64,000 nucleotides of DNA, from positions 186,001 to 250,000 of the forward strand of contig NZ_BMSX01000001.1 of assembly GCF_014649375.1 (NCBI RefSeq), in the 5' to 3' direction. Both the position numbers and the translations under genes were made by a program. The notes below the pieces were generated by a model that made no database searches, had not been told where the DNA came from, and saw nothing but the letters and a program-made list of their open reading frames with translations. Origin of the DNA: Streptomyces aurantiogriseus (GTDB lineage: Bacteria; Actinomycetota; Actinomycetes; Streptomycetales; Streptomycetaceae). Positions 7,584 through 16,101 of this stretch are shown here, piece by piece (within the stretch, counting starts at the first letter, position 1; every line of letters begins with the position of its first letter).

Positions 7584-8951
7584 GTGACCCGCCCCCTCCT
7601 CCGCGATCTGTACGCCGCCCTGTCCGCCGCCCTCCTCGTCACGGCGGCCGTACTGGTCGGACGGCACATCCAGCACTCCCACCACACCCTGTTCGTCAAC
7701 TGGCCACCGTTGCTCGCCACTTGGGCCCCACACGTCGGCCCCGGCACCCCGGCCGCCCTCCTCGTGGCGGCGGCCGCGGTGGCATACGGCCCCGTCCTCG
7801 CCGCCCGGCTGCCCTGGCGGGCCCTGCTCGCGACGGCCTGGGCGACGGCAACGGCCTGGATCGCCTCCCTCGCCCTGATCGACGGCTGGCAGCGGGGCAT
7901 CGCGGGCCGCCTCACCACCCCCCACGAGTACCTCCAGGTCATCGACCGCTTCGACGACATCCCGGCCACCCTGCGGGACTTCACCCACCACATCCTTCTG
8001 GAGTCCCCAGACAACTGGCCCGCCCATGTCGCCGGCCACCCCCCGGCGGCGACGCTCACCTTCGTCCTCCTCGACCGGATCGGCCTGCGGGGCGGCGGCT
8101 GGGCCGGGGTGTGGTGCATCACCGTCGGCGCCACGGCATGCGTGGCCGTGCTGGTCGCGGTACGGGCACTGGCCGGTGAGAACCTCGCGCGACGAGCGGC
8201 GCCCTTCCTGGTCCTGGCCCCGGCCGCAGTGTGGATGGGCACCTCGGCCGACGCGTACTTCGCGGCGGTCGCGGCGTGGGCCGTGGCGCTGCTGGCACTT
8301 GCGGTCAGCGGAAGGTCGTCGATGGGGGTCCCCCCGCTCGAGCGAAGCCGAGAGTGGGGGAGGGCGGCGGCGGCCGGACTCCTCTTCGGGCTCACCTGCT
8401 ACCTCTCGTACGGCCTCACACTCGTCGCACTCATCGGCGCGGCGGTGCTGCTGCTAGGCCGACGGCACGTCCGGGAACGGCCCATGCTGCTCGTGCCGCT
8501 GCTCGCCGGTCTGGCCGTCGTGCCGACGGCCTTCACCCTCGCCGGGTTCGACTGGTGGGAGGCATACCGCCTCCTGGTCACGCGCTACTACCAGGGCGTG
8601 GGCGGCATCCGCCCGTACGGCTACTGGGTATGGGCGAACCTCGCCTGCGCGGTCCTGATCACGGGCCTGGCGACGGCACCGGGGCTACGGCGGACGGGTG
8701 CCGTGTTGCTCCGGCGGCGCACCGAACCCCCCGGCCACGGCAGCCTCGCCCTTCTCGTGTCCGCGGCCCTCCTCGCCCTCCTGGCCGCCGACCTGTCTGG
8801 CATGAGCAAGGCCGAGACGGAACGCATCTGGCTCCCCTTCGCGGTGTGGCTGCTGCCGGCCTGCGCGTTCCTCACCCGACCCCGCACCTGGCTGGCCGCT
8901 CAGGCGGTACTCGCGCTGCTTCTCAACCATCTGCTGCTCACTGGGTGGTGA
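7584..8951 (+). CDS. Polytopic membrane protein, GT-C glycosyltransferase-like
   Basis: 455 residues with about ten to twelve hydrophobic helices. A loop near residue 150 holds AGHPPAATLTFVLLDRIG, a His-Pro-Pro segment often seen in GT-C lipid-linked sugar transferases. An acidic TSADAYFAAVAAW motif in a later helix fits the same group. The substrate is unknown and the call rests on topology and that motif. The coding sequence contains a Streptomyces-type repeat (8321-8362) encoding GVPPLERSREWGR between two helices, apparently an in-frame insertion. GTG 7584 was chosen; the ATG two bases earlier is followed by a stop. Confidence 0.78.
   Translation: MTRPLLRDLYAALSAALLVTAAVLVGRHIQHSHHTLFVNWPPLLATWAPHVGPGTPAALLVAAAAVAYGPVLAARLPWRALLATAWATATAWIASLALIDGWQRGIAGRLTTPHEYLQVIDRFDDIPATLRDFTHHILLESPDNWPAHVAGHPPAATLTFVLLDRIGLRGGGWAGVWCITVGATACVAVLVAVRALAGENLARRAAPFLVLAPAAVWMGTSADAYFAAVAAWAVALLALAVSGRSSMGVPPLERSREWGRAAAAGLLFGLTCYLSYGLTLVALIGAAVLLLGRRHVRERPMLLVPLLAGLAVVPTAFTLAGFDWWEAYRLLVTRYYQGVGGIRPYGYWVWANLACAVLITGLATAPGLRRTGAVLLRRRTEPPGHGSLALLVSAALLALLAADLSGMSKAETERIWLPFAVWLLPACAFLTRPRTWLAAQAVLALLLNHLLLTGW
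8321..8362. repeat. Streptomyces-type palindromic repeat inside a coding region
   Basis: The element has arms GGGTCCCCCCGCTCGAG and GAGAGTGGGGGAG around an AGCGAAGCC centre, so TCCCCC at its left can pair with GGGGGA at its right. Sequences of this form are, to my knowledge, frequent between genes in Streptomyces. Here it is in frame inside the membrane-protein gene. Confidence 0.6.
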
Positions 8952-9157
8952 CGCCCGGGAAGGAGTCCGGTCCGACCACGGCCGCGGAGATGGACACCAT
9001 CTGTTGGTACGCCCTCCAGGACAAGGTCTGGGTCCAAGGCCCCGGCCACGAGCACGGGGAGGTGTACGTCGTCAAGGCCGACGACGACTCCCTGGCCAAG
9101 CAGCAGGGCAGCACCTGTTGCGTCCGCCCGGACTCAACTTCCGCAGGCATCTCATGA
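8945..9157 (+). pseudogene. 3' remnant of an ArsI/CadI-type glyoxalase-fold gene
   Basis: The frame ending at 9157 encodes DTICWYALQDKVWVQGPG followed by EVYVVKADDDSLAKQQGS and CC. This closely resembles the C-terminal end of ArsI/CadI proteins (vicinal-oxygen-chelate fold, arsenic- or cadmium-induced). The first two thirds of the gene are missing: the frame begins inside the tail of the upstream membrane-protein gene. No start or ribosome-binding site precedes it. It is a decayed remnant, not a working gene. Confidence 0.65.
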
Positions 9158-9424
9158 GACCCGATAGGCATGGAGCTGAAGGGCAAGTCATCCTGGCAGC
9201 ACCTCCAGCATGAGGGACACACGACCCCAGCCGGCAACGTTGACCGGACCGGGACCTCGCACTCGATCAGCTCCTGCAGCTGCGTTGAACTGCCTGTTCA
9301 CCACGGAGAGTTGCGCAGTGGCTGCCTCATGCGCAGGGAGCAGAAGCCCCCCGCGGGTGTGCCCCCCTCGCTCCCCCACAGCGGGCGTCCGCCCCGCCGG
9401 TCGGAAGGGGGGGTGTGGCGTTGA
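9158..9424. other. Non-coding gap after gene remnant
   Basis: No convincing coding frame, RNA gene or repeat is seen. The downstream part (9355-9420) is C- and G-rich and may hold transcription stops for the flanking convergent remnants, but no clean hairpin was found. Confidence 0.4.
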
Positions 9425-11655
9425 TCAGAACACGCCCTTGTAGCTCTGCCAGCCGGTGGCGAGCTTGGTGCGGCTGCCGAAGGAGCCCTTGCCGTTGCCG
9501 TTGTTGCGGTAGAGGGCACCGGAGGTGTCACGGGAGACGAGGTCGGCCTTGCCGTCGCCGGTGATGTCGCCCACGCCGACGATGACGTTGTACGAGGCCC
9601 CCCAGTTGTTGAAGATCTTCACCCGGCTCTTGAACTTGCCCGCCGCGGTGCCGTCGTAGCGCCACAGCTCGTTCGACTTGTCCTGAGCCAGCAGGTCGCC
9701 GTGGCCGTCGCCGTTGAGGTCGCCGGCACCCACGATCTTCTTGTAGCCCGTCCACCTGGACGCGATCTTCGTCCGCGCCGACAGCTTCCCCGCGCTCGTC
9801 GCCTTGTAGAGGTAGACGTCCCCGGTGGAGGTCTGACGGACGATCAGGTCCGCGCGGCCGTCACCGCTGAGGTCCCCCGGTGAGGTCAGCACGTCGTACT
9901 GCGTCCAGCCACTCGTGCCCAGCGAGGTGTACGCCGTCGACGGGGTCACCGCCGCCCCGCACGCGGGCCGGTAGGCACGCAGCGCGCCGCTGCTGTAGCG
10001 GACGAGAACGTCGTTGCACCGGTCGCCGTTCAGGTCGCCGTACGGCACGAACTTCGCGCTCGTCGGCCAGCCGGAGCCCGTCTTCTTGCCGGTCAGGGAC
10101 CCGGTGCCGGTGCCGTACTGGTACGTCAGCGCGCCCGAAGCGTTGAGGGTGAGCACCTCGCCGAAGCCGTCCGCCGTGGCGAAGTCCCGCCGGACCGGGG
10201 TCGCGCCGGTGACCTTGAGCGTGCCGGTCTTCGTGAGGGCCGCGCCCTGGCCGTCGGCCGGGGTGACGGTGAGCGTCCAGGTGTGGGCGCCGTTGGCGAC
10301 GAGCTTGCCGGCCGTGTCCTTGCCGTTCCATGACGGCTGGAGCACGCCATGTGCCGTGCCGCCGGACAGGGTGCGCACCGTCGCCCCCGTGGCCTTGTTC
10401 CTGAGCACGAGTGTCCAGGAGGCGGCCGGCTTCGACAGCCACCACCTGGGGCTCCAGGGCGCGGTGCCGCCCTTGACGTCGACCGAACCCGCGACGGAGG
10501 AGTCGAGCTGGGACAGGGCCGAGACGGGGACACCGCTGGGCACCAGGTGGGTGTTCTCCTTGTCGTCGACATACGCGATCAGGCCGGTGTACGGGTCGAC
10601 GTCCCAGGGCTGCCCGGCCGGGACGGTGCCCACCGTGTGTGTCACGGGGGTGCCGCCGCGTACGTCGGTCACCCTCAGCTCGCCGTCCACGTCCATGACG
10701 ACGAAGCCGTCGCCGAGCTTCGCGGTCTCCCAGGTACCCTGTGTGAGCGTCAGCTTGGTCTTCGTGACGGTGTCGTAGACGCCCTGGCTCTCGTTCAGGC
10801 CCGACCCCGAGCACGTCCACAGCAGCCAGCGTCCGACCGCCTCCAGGTCCTCCAGGCCGCACTTCGGGCCGAGCCACACCGACTCGCCCTTGGTGCCGGT
10901 GCGGACATCGACCGGCGTCGCGACGGCGTCGTTGCCGTCCGGCATCCACAGGGTGGTGCCCCACATCGTCCGGCCGTGCTGCGCCGAGGTGAGCGCCGTG
11001 GCGCCGGTGTCGAGGTCGACGACCCGCGTCTCGGACCCGGCCTCCTCGGTGTACTCGGTGGCCATCGCGGCGTACCGGCCCTCGGCGTCCCACACGCGGA
11101 CGTAGTTGCGCCGGGAGTCGATCGCCGTGCCGGGCAGCGTGCCCTTCGGCTGGAGGACCCGGGGGACAGGGTCGCCCTGCCCGTACCACTCGTTCCAGAT
11201 CACCGTACGACCGTCCCCGGTGCCCACGAGGTGGGGCCAGGGGTCGGTGCTGACACCGTGGTTGGTGCGGGAGCCGACGGTGAGGGTGTCGCCGGTGGTG
11301 CCGATCGTCCGGCTGTACAGGTACGTGCCGCCCAGGTCGTGGTCGTGCTCGGTCACGGTCAGCCGGCCGTTGTCCAGGGTGAGCGCCTGCACCGGGTCGG
11401 CCACCGGGTTCAGCACGGAGGCGGCTACCTTCTGGACCACGGGGGTGCCGGCGGCGCCCGCGCGGACCAGGTTCACTCCCCAGTCGGCGGTGTCGGAGCC
11501 GCTGCCGGGCACCAGGAGGCCGCCGTCGGGGGTGGGGACGGCGAGGGAGAGGCTCTGCGAGCGGGCCAGCACGGTCGCGGTCGTCGAGCCGTCGGCGGCG
11601 AGCGCGTCGACCCGCCAGGCGGGCAGGCTGCCGTCCTTGGCGCCGAGGGAGGACC
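9425..11655 (-). pseudogene. 5'-truncated secreted VCBS/FG-GAP repeat protein
   Basis: About 740 residues remain. The N-terminal part is a WD/propeller-like region. Then comes a FlgD-like Ig domain (LRNKATGATVRTLSGG ... GKDTAGKLVANGAHTWTLTV). The C-terminal part has four FG-GAP/VCBS units: GDLNGDRCNDVLVRYSSG, GDLSGDGRADLIVRQTSTG, GDLNGDGHGDLLAQDKSN and GDITGDGKADLVSRDTSG. Proteins of this type are secreted and need a signal peptide, but none is present. Around 11655 the frame runs into the antisense of an MFS gene, so the open frame to 12199 is an artefact. The 5' end has been deleted and the gene is probably dead. Confidence 0.8.
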
Positions 11656-11656
11656 G

Positions 11657-12664
11657 GGCCTGGTGGCCGCCGTCGCGGCGCCCCTGGTCACCGTGGCCAC
11701 CGGCCGAATCGACCGCCGCATCGTGCTGGCGGTCCTGATCGGCCTGGTGGGCACGGCCAACCTGGCCTCCGCCTTCGCGACCAGCTTCGCGATCGTCCTG
11801 GTCGCCCGCTTCCTGATCGGCATCAGCGTCGGCGGCTTCTGGTCCCTCGCCGGCGGCATAGCGCTGCGACTGGTGCCCACGAAGCACATCCCCCGGGCCA
11901 CCGCCGTCATCTTCGGCGGCGTCGAGACCGCGTCCGTCCTCGGCGTCCCCACGGGCACGATCATCGGTGACCTCAGCGGCTGGCGCACCGCGTTCGCCGC
12001 CGTAGGCATCCTCGGGCTGACTTCCCTGGCCTGCATGATCTTCCTGATGCCGAAGGTGCCGGCCGAACAGACCATCACGTTCGCGGACCTGCCAAAGGTC
12101 TTCAAGGACAACGCGGGAGTACGTGCCGGGATCGCCATCACCTTCCTCGTGATCACCGGCCACTTCCTGGCCTACACGTTCGTCCGGCCGATCCTCCAAG
12201 GCGATGGAATCGACGACAACATGATCAGCGCGCTGCTGCTGACTTTCGGTGTCGCCGGCATCTGCGGCAACTTCATCGCCGGAGCGCTCATCGCCAAACA
12301 GCTGCGGCAGACCGTCGTGTGCATCTCCGTGCTCCTCGCCGTGGCCATGGTGATGCTCGCGCTCGTCGACACAGGCGCCGTCACCGCGGGCTTCATCATG
12401 CTCCTGTGGGGCCTGGGCTACGGCGCGGTACCGGTCACCTTCCAGACCTGGATCCTCGACGCCGCACCGGACACCCGCGAGGCCGCCTCGTCGCTGTACG
12501 TCTCCGCTTTCAACCTGTCCATCGCGCTCGGCGCGCTCTTCGGCGGCCTCGCCGTCGACGGCATCGCCACCACGAGCGTGCTGTGGATCGGCGCTGCCCT
12601 CGCCATCCTCCCCCTGCTCGCGGTGAGCAGGGCCGGCCGCAGCGCGGCCGCGTCCCCGGAGTGA
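11657..12664 (+). pseudogene. 5'-truncated MFS transporter (DHA1, AraJ/YdhP-like)
   Basis: About 335 residues remain. They begin in what should be transmembrane helix 2 (LVAAVAAPLVTVATGRIDRR), which includes the conserved loop between helices 2 and 3. The rest is complete: VLVARFLIGISVGGFWSLAG, then WRTAFAAVGILG, and the second six-helix half to the stop. Helix 1 and the start codon are absent; roughly 50-60 residues are missing by comparison with usual ~395-residue members. The upstream frame is antisense to the VCBS gene. The head-to-head truncation points to a deletion across a divergent gene pair. Confidence 0.8.
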
Positions 12665-12784
12665 GGCGCCGTACCGTCCTCAGTTCTTGCTCGGCACCAG
12701 GTCAGTGGCGTGACGCGGTTGTTCCCGTCCGGTTCTGTGCCGACGGCCACAGCGAGAGGGACACATGTAGGCTCATACTGAGCT

Positions 12785-13006
12785 ATGACAAAGCCTGCGG
12801 CACCGAAGCGTCATTTGCCTACCAGCCCCTTCAAGGCCCCGGTCACACCGGCTCCCAAGCACTTCGCCTTGGGCGACCAGGTCACACATGACATGTACGG
12901 CCTCGGCCGGGTGATCGGCATCGAGGACGGAATCGCGGCGCTCGTGGATTTCGGCTCGGCGCGCATGCGGATCTTGAGCCCGTACGCCAAGATGACCAAG
13001 CTGTAG
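12785..13006 (+). CDS. Small conserved protein with tudor/SH3-like segment
   Basis: 73 residues from ATG 12785. A Pro/Lys-rich basic N-terminus leads to HFALGDQVTHDMYGLGRVIG and EDGIAALVDFGSARMRIL. This pattern matches small SH3/tudor-like modules such as those in CarD or the UvrD/PcrA C-terminus, which contact RNA polymerase or nucleic acid. The residue pattern and the balanced coding bias make it a real gene. No operon partner is visible, and the role is not known. Confidence 0.75.
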   Translation: MTKPAAPKRHLPTSPFKAPVTPAPKHFALGDQVTHDMYGLGRVIGIEDGIAALVDFGSARMRILSPYAKMTKL

Positions 13007-13039
13007 GACCGCTGTGCCCGGTCACGGCACGCCAGGCCC

Positions 13040-13255
13040 CATCAGGGACCTGTAACGAAAGGCAGACCTCTCATCGACCCGACGTCGCTGTTCTCCGCGC
13101 TGGAAGGGCAGCCCCGCCGTTCCACTGCAGTATCACCGCCTCCGACGACAGACCCCTTCCAGGCCCCGGACTTCGGAGAAGACGAGATCTTCTGGTCCGA
13201 GGATGCACAGGAGGCCGCCCCGGGTACGCGTGCGGCGCGGCCCAAGGCTGCCTAG
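13040..13255 (+). other. Possible small coding remnant without a clear start
   Basis: The frame ending with TAG at 13253-13255 reads RPLIDPTSLFSALEGQPRR, then DPFQAPDFGEDEIFWSEDAQ and ARPKAA. The composition is protein-like and acidic, not shadow-like. No ATG/GTG with a ribosome-binding site precedes it in frame. It may be the 3' end of a lost gene or an ORF with an unusual start. I do not recognise the family. Confidence 0.3.
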
Positions 13256-13527
13256 CGGTGGGTTCGACAGCTACCCGCGGGCTGTCTGCGGTGCTGCGGT
13301 GAGGAGTGCGGCCGTCTCGGTTTCCGTCTCGTTCGGTCGCGTTCACGGCCGTTCGGAGAGGACCGCACGCCGGACTCGCCTCACCCAGCCGACCGCCCAT
13401 GAACGCAGGTGAACGCCCCGACACGCAGCCCACCATCCCACCAACACAGTTGGAAAGCGTGTCGGACCCGCGTCTGAGCAGGCGGGTGCCGAGACCGCAG
13501 TCGACACCTTCCGCCGCTCTGGCCATG

Positions 13528-13575
13528 CAGCTTCCCAAGCTGAGAGCGCGAGTTCGATTCTCGTCACCCGCTCCA
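13528..13575 (+). repeat. 3' half of tRNA-Gly(CCC), copy 1 (attachment-site-like)
   Basis: The stretch runs from the anticodon loop (CTTCCCAAG, anticodon CCC) through the T-arm (GAGTTCGATTCTC) to the acceptor end CACCCGCTCCA. It matches the 3' part of tRNA-Gly(CCC). The preceding 33 bases do not form the expected D-arm or 5' acceptor strand (GCGGGTG), so this is not a functional tRNA. A terminator hairpin follows. Such 3'-tRNA fragments are typical traces of site-specific integration. Similar copies lie at 14877 and, shorter, at 34173. Confidence 0.75.
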
Positions 13576-13580
13576 TGAAG

Positions 13581-13610
13581 AAGGCCCAGGTCAGAGACCC
13601 GGGCCTTTTT
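13581..13610 (+). terminator. tRNA-type terminator, copy 1
   Basis: AAGGCCCAGGTC (13581-13592) can pair with GACCCGGGCCTT (13596-13607) around an AGA loop with one mismatch, followed by a short T run. It is part of the repeated tRNA-Gly 3' module. The next 20 bases (13621-13640) match the 3' end of the phosphomannomutase gene at 34231-34250 in 19 of 20 positions. Confidence 0.75.
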
Positions 13611-13855
13611 GCTGTGCTTGGCGATCACTCGCCGGGTGCCAGATTCGTGCCAGAACGTTGGTCGTCATGGCGGGGCAGTGGGCGGCGATGCGCGCCCAGC
13701 AGCAGACGGGTGGCAACAGTTCCGTCCGAGTGCACAGCGACGAAGCTCCCGTCGACTCGCAGCGATCGGAATGACACTTCCGTTTTTACGCCGACCGTCG
13801 GGCTGCTGAACCCTGGGTGGTCTGCTGCAACCGCACGGTTCGTTGCACGAGATCG

Positions 13856-14515
13856 ATGCCGGCCTCCGCGAAGGCGTGGGCCGAGTTGATGCCCCGCCTC
13901 GGGTACGAGCGGTACGGCGCGCACGGCAACGATGCCGGCTCGCTCATCTCCCCCGAGGTGGGCCGCTGCGATCCCGAGCACGTGATCGGTGTGCACGTCA
14001 CCCAGATCTTCTCGTTCCCGTCCGGCGACCCGGCCGAGCTGGACGGCCTGTCCGAGGAGGACCGGAAGAAGGTCGAGTTCCTGCGGTGGTGGATGGACAA
14101 CGGCGGCGCGTACGACAAGCTGCAGTCCACTGCCCCTCAGACCCTGGCCCACGCCTTGGCGGACTCGCCGGTGGGGCAGCTGGGCTGGAACGCGCAGTTG
14201 CTCGGGCCGAACCTCGACCCGGACTACGTACTGACCAACACCATGATCTACTGGCTGACCAACACCGCCGCATCATCGGCCCGCCTCTACTACGAGGTCC
14301 TCCACGCGGTGGACAAGCCGACCGAACCCACCACCGTGCCGCTCGGGCTGGCCAACTTCGCCTGGGACTTCCAGTCGATCCGCCCGTTCGCCGAACGTGA
14401 CCACAAGAACATCGTGTCCTGGAACGTGTACGACACCGGCAGTCACTTCGGCGCGCACGACGCCCCCGACCTGCTGGTCGACGACATCCGCGGCTTCTTC
14501 CGCCGGCTCCACTGA
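13856..14515 (+). pseudogene. 5'-truncated epoxide hydrolase
   Basis: About 220 residues of an alpha/beta-hydrolase epoxide hydrolase. The nucleophile elbow is present (YGAHGNDAGSLISPEVG), as is the lid region (HVTQIFSFPSGDPAELDGL), the stretch LTNTMIYWLTNTAASSARLYYE, and the end IVSWNVYDTGSHFGAHDAP with a His. The EHN N-terminal domain and the first beta strands, roughly 150-170 residues, are missing. The codons before 13856 do not look like this family. The fragment sits directly after tRNA-Gly remnant copy 1, so the 5' part was probably lost when the island edge formed. Confidence 0.78.
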
Positions 14516-14876
14516 CCGGTGCCGACCGGGCATGCCGCAACGGCGCCCGCCGCGCTCTCAGCCACACCACCTTCGACCGGCGGCTGCTCCTGCATCGCAG
14601 GTACGGCCCAGAAGCCGGCAAGTGCGCCAGGCAGGGGGAGCGCCGTCGGACTGTGCACCGGCGAAGCTCTCCCCGAGCCGGCCATTCGAACCGGCCGAAC
14701 CAAGCGCAGAGCCCGTTGACACAGAAACTCTGCCCGCCCTTCTTCGACTCCCGGCCCACACCGTGCCCATATGAGCGGACAACCACGGTCAACGGGGGTG
14801 CGACCGGGCCCGCGCCACGATGTCGGCGCGATGAATCCTCGCAGGTCAGTAGCCATGGGGTCACCCAAGCCCCGTC
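14516..14876. other. Gap between epoxide hydrolase remnant and tRNA remnant 2
   Basis: No convincing gene is seen on either strand. Reverse-strand frames reading MERETRIELALSAG are antisense to the tRNA-Gly fragment and are not real. The sequence may be degraded island DNA. Confidence 0.4.
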
Positions 14877-14921
14877 GCTTCCCAGCTGAGAGCGCGAGTT
14901 CGATTCTCGTCTCCCGCTCCA
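14877..14921 (+). repeat. 3' half of tRNA-Gly(CCC), copy 2 (attachment-site-like)
   Basis: Matches copy 1 from GCTTCCCA through AGAGCGCGAGTTCGATTCTC to CCCGCTCCA. It differs by a missing A in the anticodon loop and T for A near the acceptor (CTCCCGC). The 5' half of the tRNA is again absent. Copies 1 and 2 flank a 1.3-kb segment holding only the epoxide hydrolase remnant. Confidence 0.75.
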
Positions 14922-14926
14922 TGGTG

Positions 14927-14953
14927 AAGGCCCAGGTCAGAGACCTGGGCCTT
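14927..14953. terminator. tRNA-type terminator, copy 2 (perfect 12-bp hairpin)
   Basis: AAGGCCCAGGTC at 14927-14938 is perfectly complementary to GACCTGGGCCTT at 14942-14953 with an AGA loop, followed by TTGTTGTT. It can also stop transcription of the lipoprotein gene that ends at 14971 on the other strand. Confidence 0.8.
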
Positions 14954-14970
14954 GTTGTTGCGTGTGATGA

Positions 14971-15657
14971 TCAGTAGGTGAGTGCGTCCTCGGCGGTGCC
15001 GAAAAAGCTGGTGACCTGGCCGTCGTTGACCGTGACGGGGCCATCGTTGATCAGCACCGTCGTCGGGCTCTCGGAAGCGGTGAGCGCGATTTCCACCTTC
15101 TCGGCGCTCTTGCCGCCCGCGGTGTCGGCGCGGGAGAACATGATCCCCGCATAGGCGCTCTCGCCGGCCTTCAGAATCCAGTCCTTGCCGTCGGGGCCTA
15201 CGTGCTCGGCGGCGCCGTCCAGCCCCGGAATCGTGATCACCAGCTCGTTCGCCGGCAGCAGACAGGGGGCGCTGCCCTTGTTGGTGGCGGTCAGCAGGGC
15301 GTGGTTGACGGGCCTGGACGCGACGGTGACGTTGTAGGTCAGGTCGGTCGTCTCACACATGCCCACACCTCCGTCCTGACCGTCATCGGCCCCGGGCTCC
15401 GGCTCCGATGACGGCGGGGTGCTGTCACTGTCGGCGGAGGTCCCGCCGTCGCCGGCACCGTCACCGGGGTCGGCCGTCGAAGGTGTGCCGGCGCCCTTGT
15501 CCGTACCCGCAGTGGACGGGCTCACTGCCGTACTCGGGGCGGCCGAGTCGGCCGTGTCCTTCTCGGCGTCGCCGTTGCATGCGGTCAGTGCCATGATGCC
15601 GAGCGAGAGAGCGGCGAGTACGGCGGTGGTACGGCGTGAACGAGCTGCGTAAACCAT
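14971..15657 (-). CDS. DUF4232-type secreted lipoprotein
   Basis: 228 residues. The signal peptide ends in a lipobox (LGIMALTAC), followed by a long Ser/Thr/Asp/Gly/Pro-rich linker to about residue 95. A domain then starts at GMCETTDLTYNVTVASRP and includes NHALLTATNKGSAPCLLPAN, the two-cysteine pattern of DUF4232. The protein should be anchored outside the membrane; the domain has no known reaction. ATG 15657 was preferred over one at 15702 because it begins a normal signal peptide (MVYAARSRRTTAVLAAL). It directly abuts tRNA remnant copy 2. Confidence 0.8.
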   Translation of the reverse strand: MVYAARSRRTTAVLAALSLGIMALTACNGDAEKDTADSAAPSTAVSPSTAGTDKGAGTPSTADPGDGAGDGGTSADSDSTPPSSEPEPGADDGQDGGVGMCETTDLTYNVTVASRPVNHALLTATNKGSAPCLLPANELVITIPGLDGAAEHVGPDGKDWILKAGESAYAGIMFSRADTAGGKSAEKVEIALTASESPTTVLINDGPVTVNDGQVTSFFGTAEDALTY

Positions 15658-16101
15658 GAGAAGCCCCCCGGGGTTCGGAATGTCGCGGTGATCGTGCCCC
15701 ATGGGTGCCGTGCTTCCTCCCGCTCATACCGAGAGGGAGCCGTCTTCGAACAGGTCTGTGACACTGTGACAGTGCTGTTCTGTGCGGTGATCCGTGGCGG
15801 CGAGCCGCAGCGCGGGGCGGTGCAGGCGGCGGTGTGTTTCTCGCGGCCGTTCTCCTGTCAGGGGTGGCGGCGACGGCGTCGGCCATAGGGGCGGGGACGC
15901 CGAGGCGGGCGCGGAAGGTGCCGGTGTCGATGCGGGTTCCCGTCCGGGTGTGATGGTCGGCGGCGACGTCACGGGCATTGTTCGACCAGGCCGGCGCGTA
16001 CAGGCTGCCGCGGCCGACGAGTTCGGCGAGGGCCGGCTGGGTGTGGTCCACGTCCGCGATGCCGACCTCCAACGGATCGCGGTGGGAAGGCGAACGGCGT
16101 C
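15658..16101. other. Intergenic region with a possible protein remnant
   Basis: Upstream region of the lipoprotein gene. On the reverse strand, 15880-16072 reads VGIADVDHTQPALAELVGRG and LYAPAWSNNARDVAADHHTR. This looks more like genuine protein than antisense, but it has no continuing frame or start and I cannot name it. It is probably a gene fragment. Confidence 0.3.

Noticed and set aside
9170..9424. Forward ORF MELKGKSSWQHL after the ArsI/CadI-like remnant
   Set aside because: No ribosome-binding site, mixed composition and no recognisable pattern; treated as non-coding.
9425..12199. A single 924-residue reverse-strand protein
   Set aside because: Only the part up to about 11655 is VCBS-like; the rest is antisense to the MFS gene fragment. 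It is a fusion artefact across a deletion junction.
10349..12664. A 771-residue forward protein ending in the MFS domain
   Set aside because: Its first 430 residues are antisense to the VCBS gene; only 11657-12664 is real MFS sequence.
13440..13466. A tRNA-Ser(GGA)-like anticodon arm (ACACAGTTGGAAAGCGTGT)
   Set aside because: Only a short anticodon-arm-like stretch fits; no T-arm or acceptor follows, so it is too weak to call. It may be another attachment-site trace.
13528..13575. A functional tRNA-Gly gene
   Set aside because: The D-arm, the 5' anticodon strand and the 5' acceptor GCGGGTG are absent; only the 3' half is present.
13071..13628. Reverse-strand peptides with GDENRTRALSLGS and MERVTRIELALSAWE
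   Set aside because: These are translations of the antisense of the tRNA-Gly fragment, a well-known spurious ORF type.
14443..14922. Reverse-strand peptide starting MERETRIELALSAG
   Set aside because: Same artefact as above, antisense to tRNA-Gly remnant copy 2.
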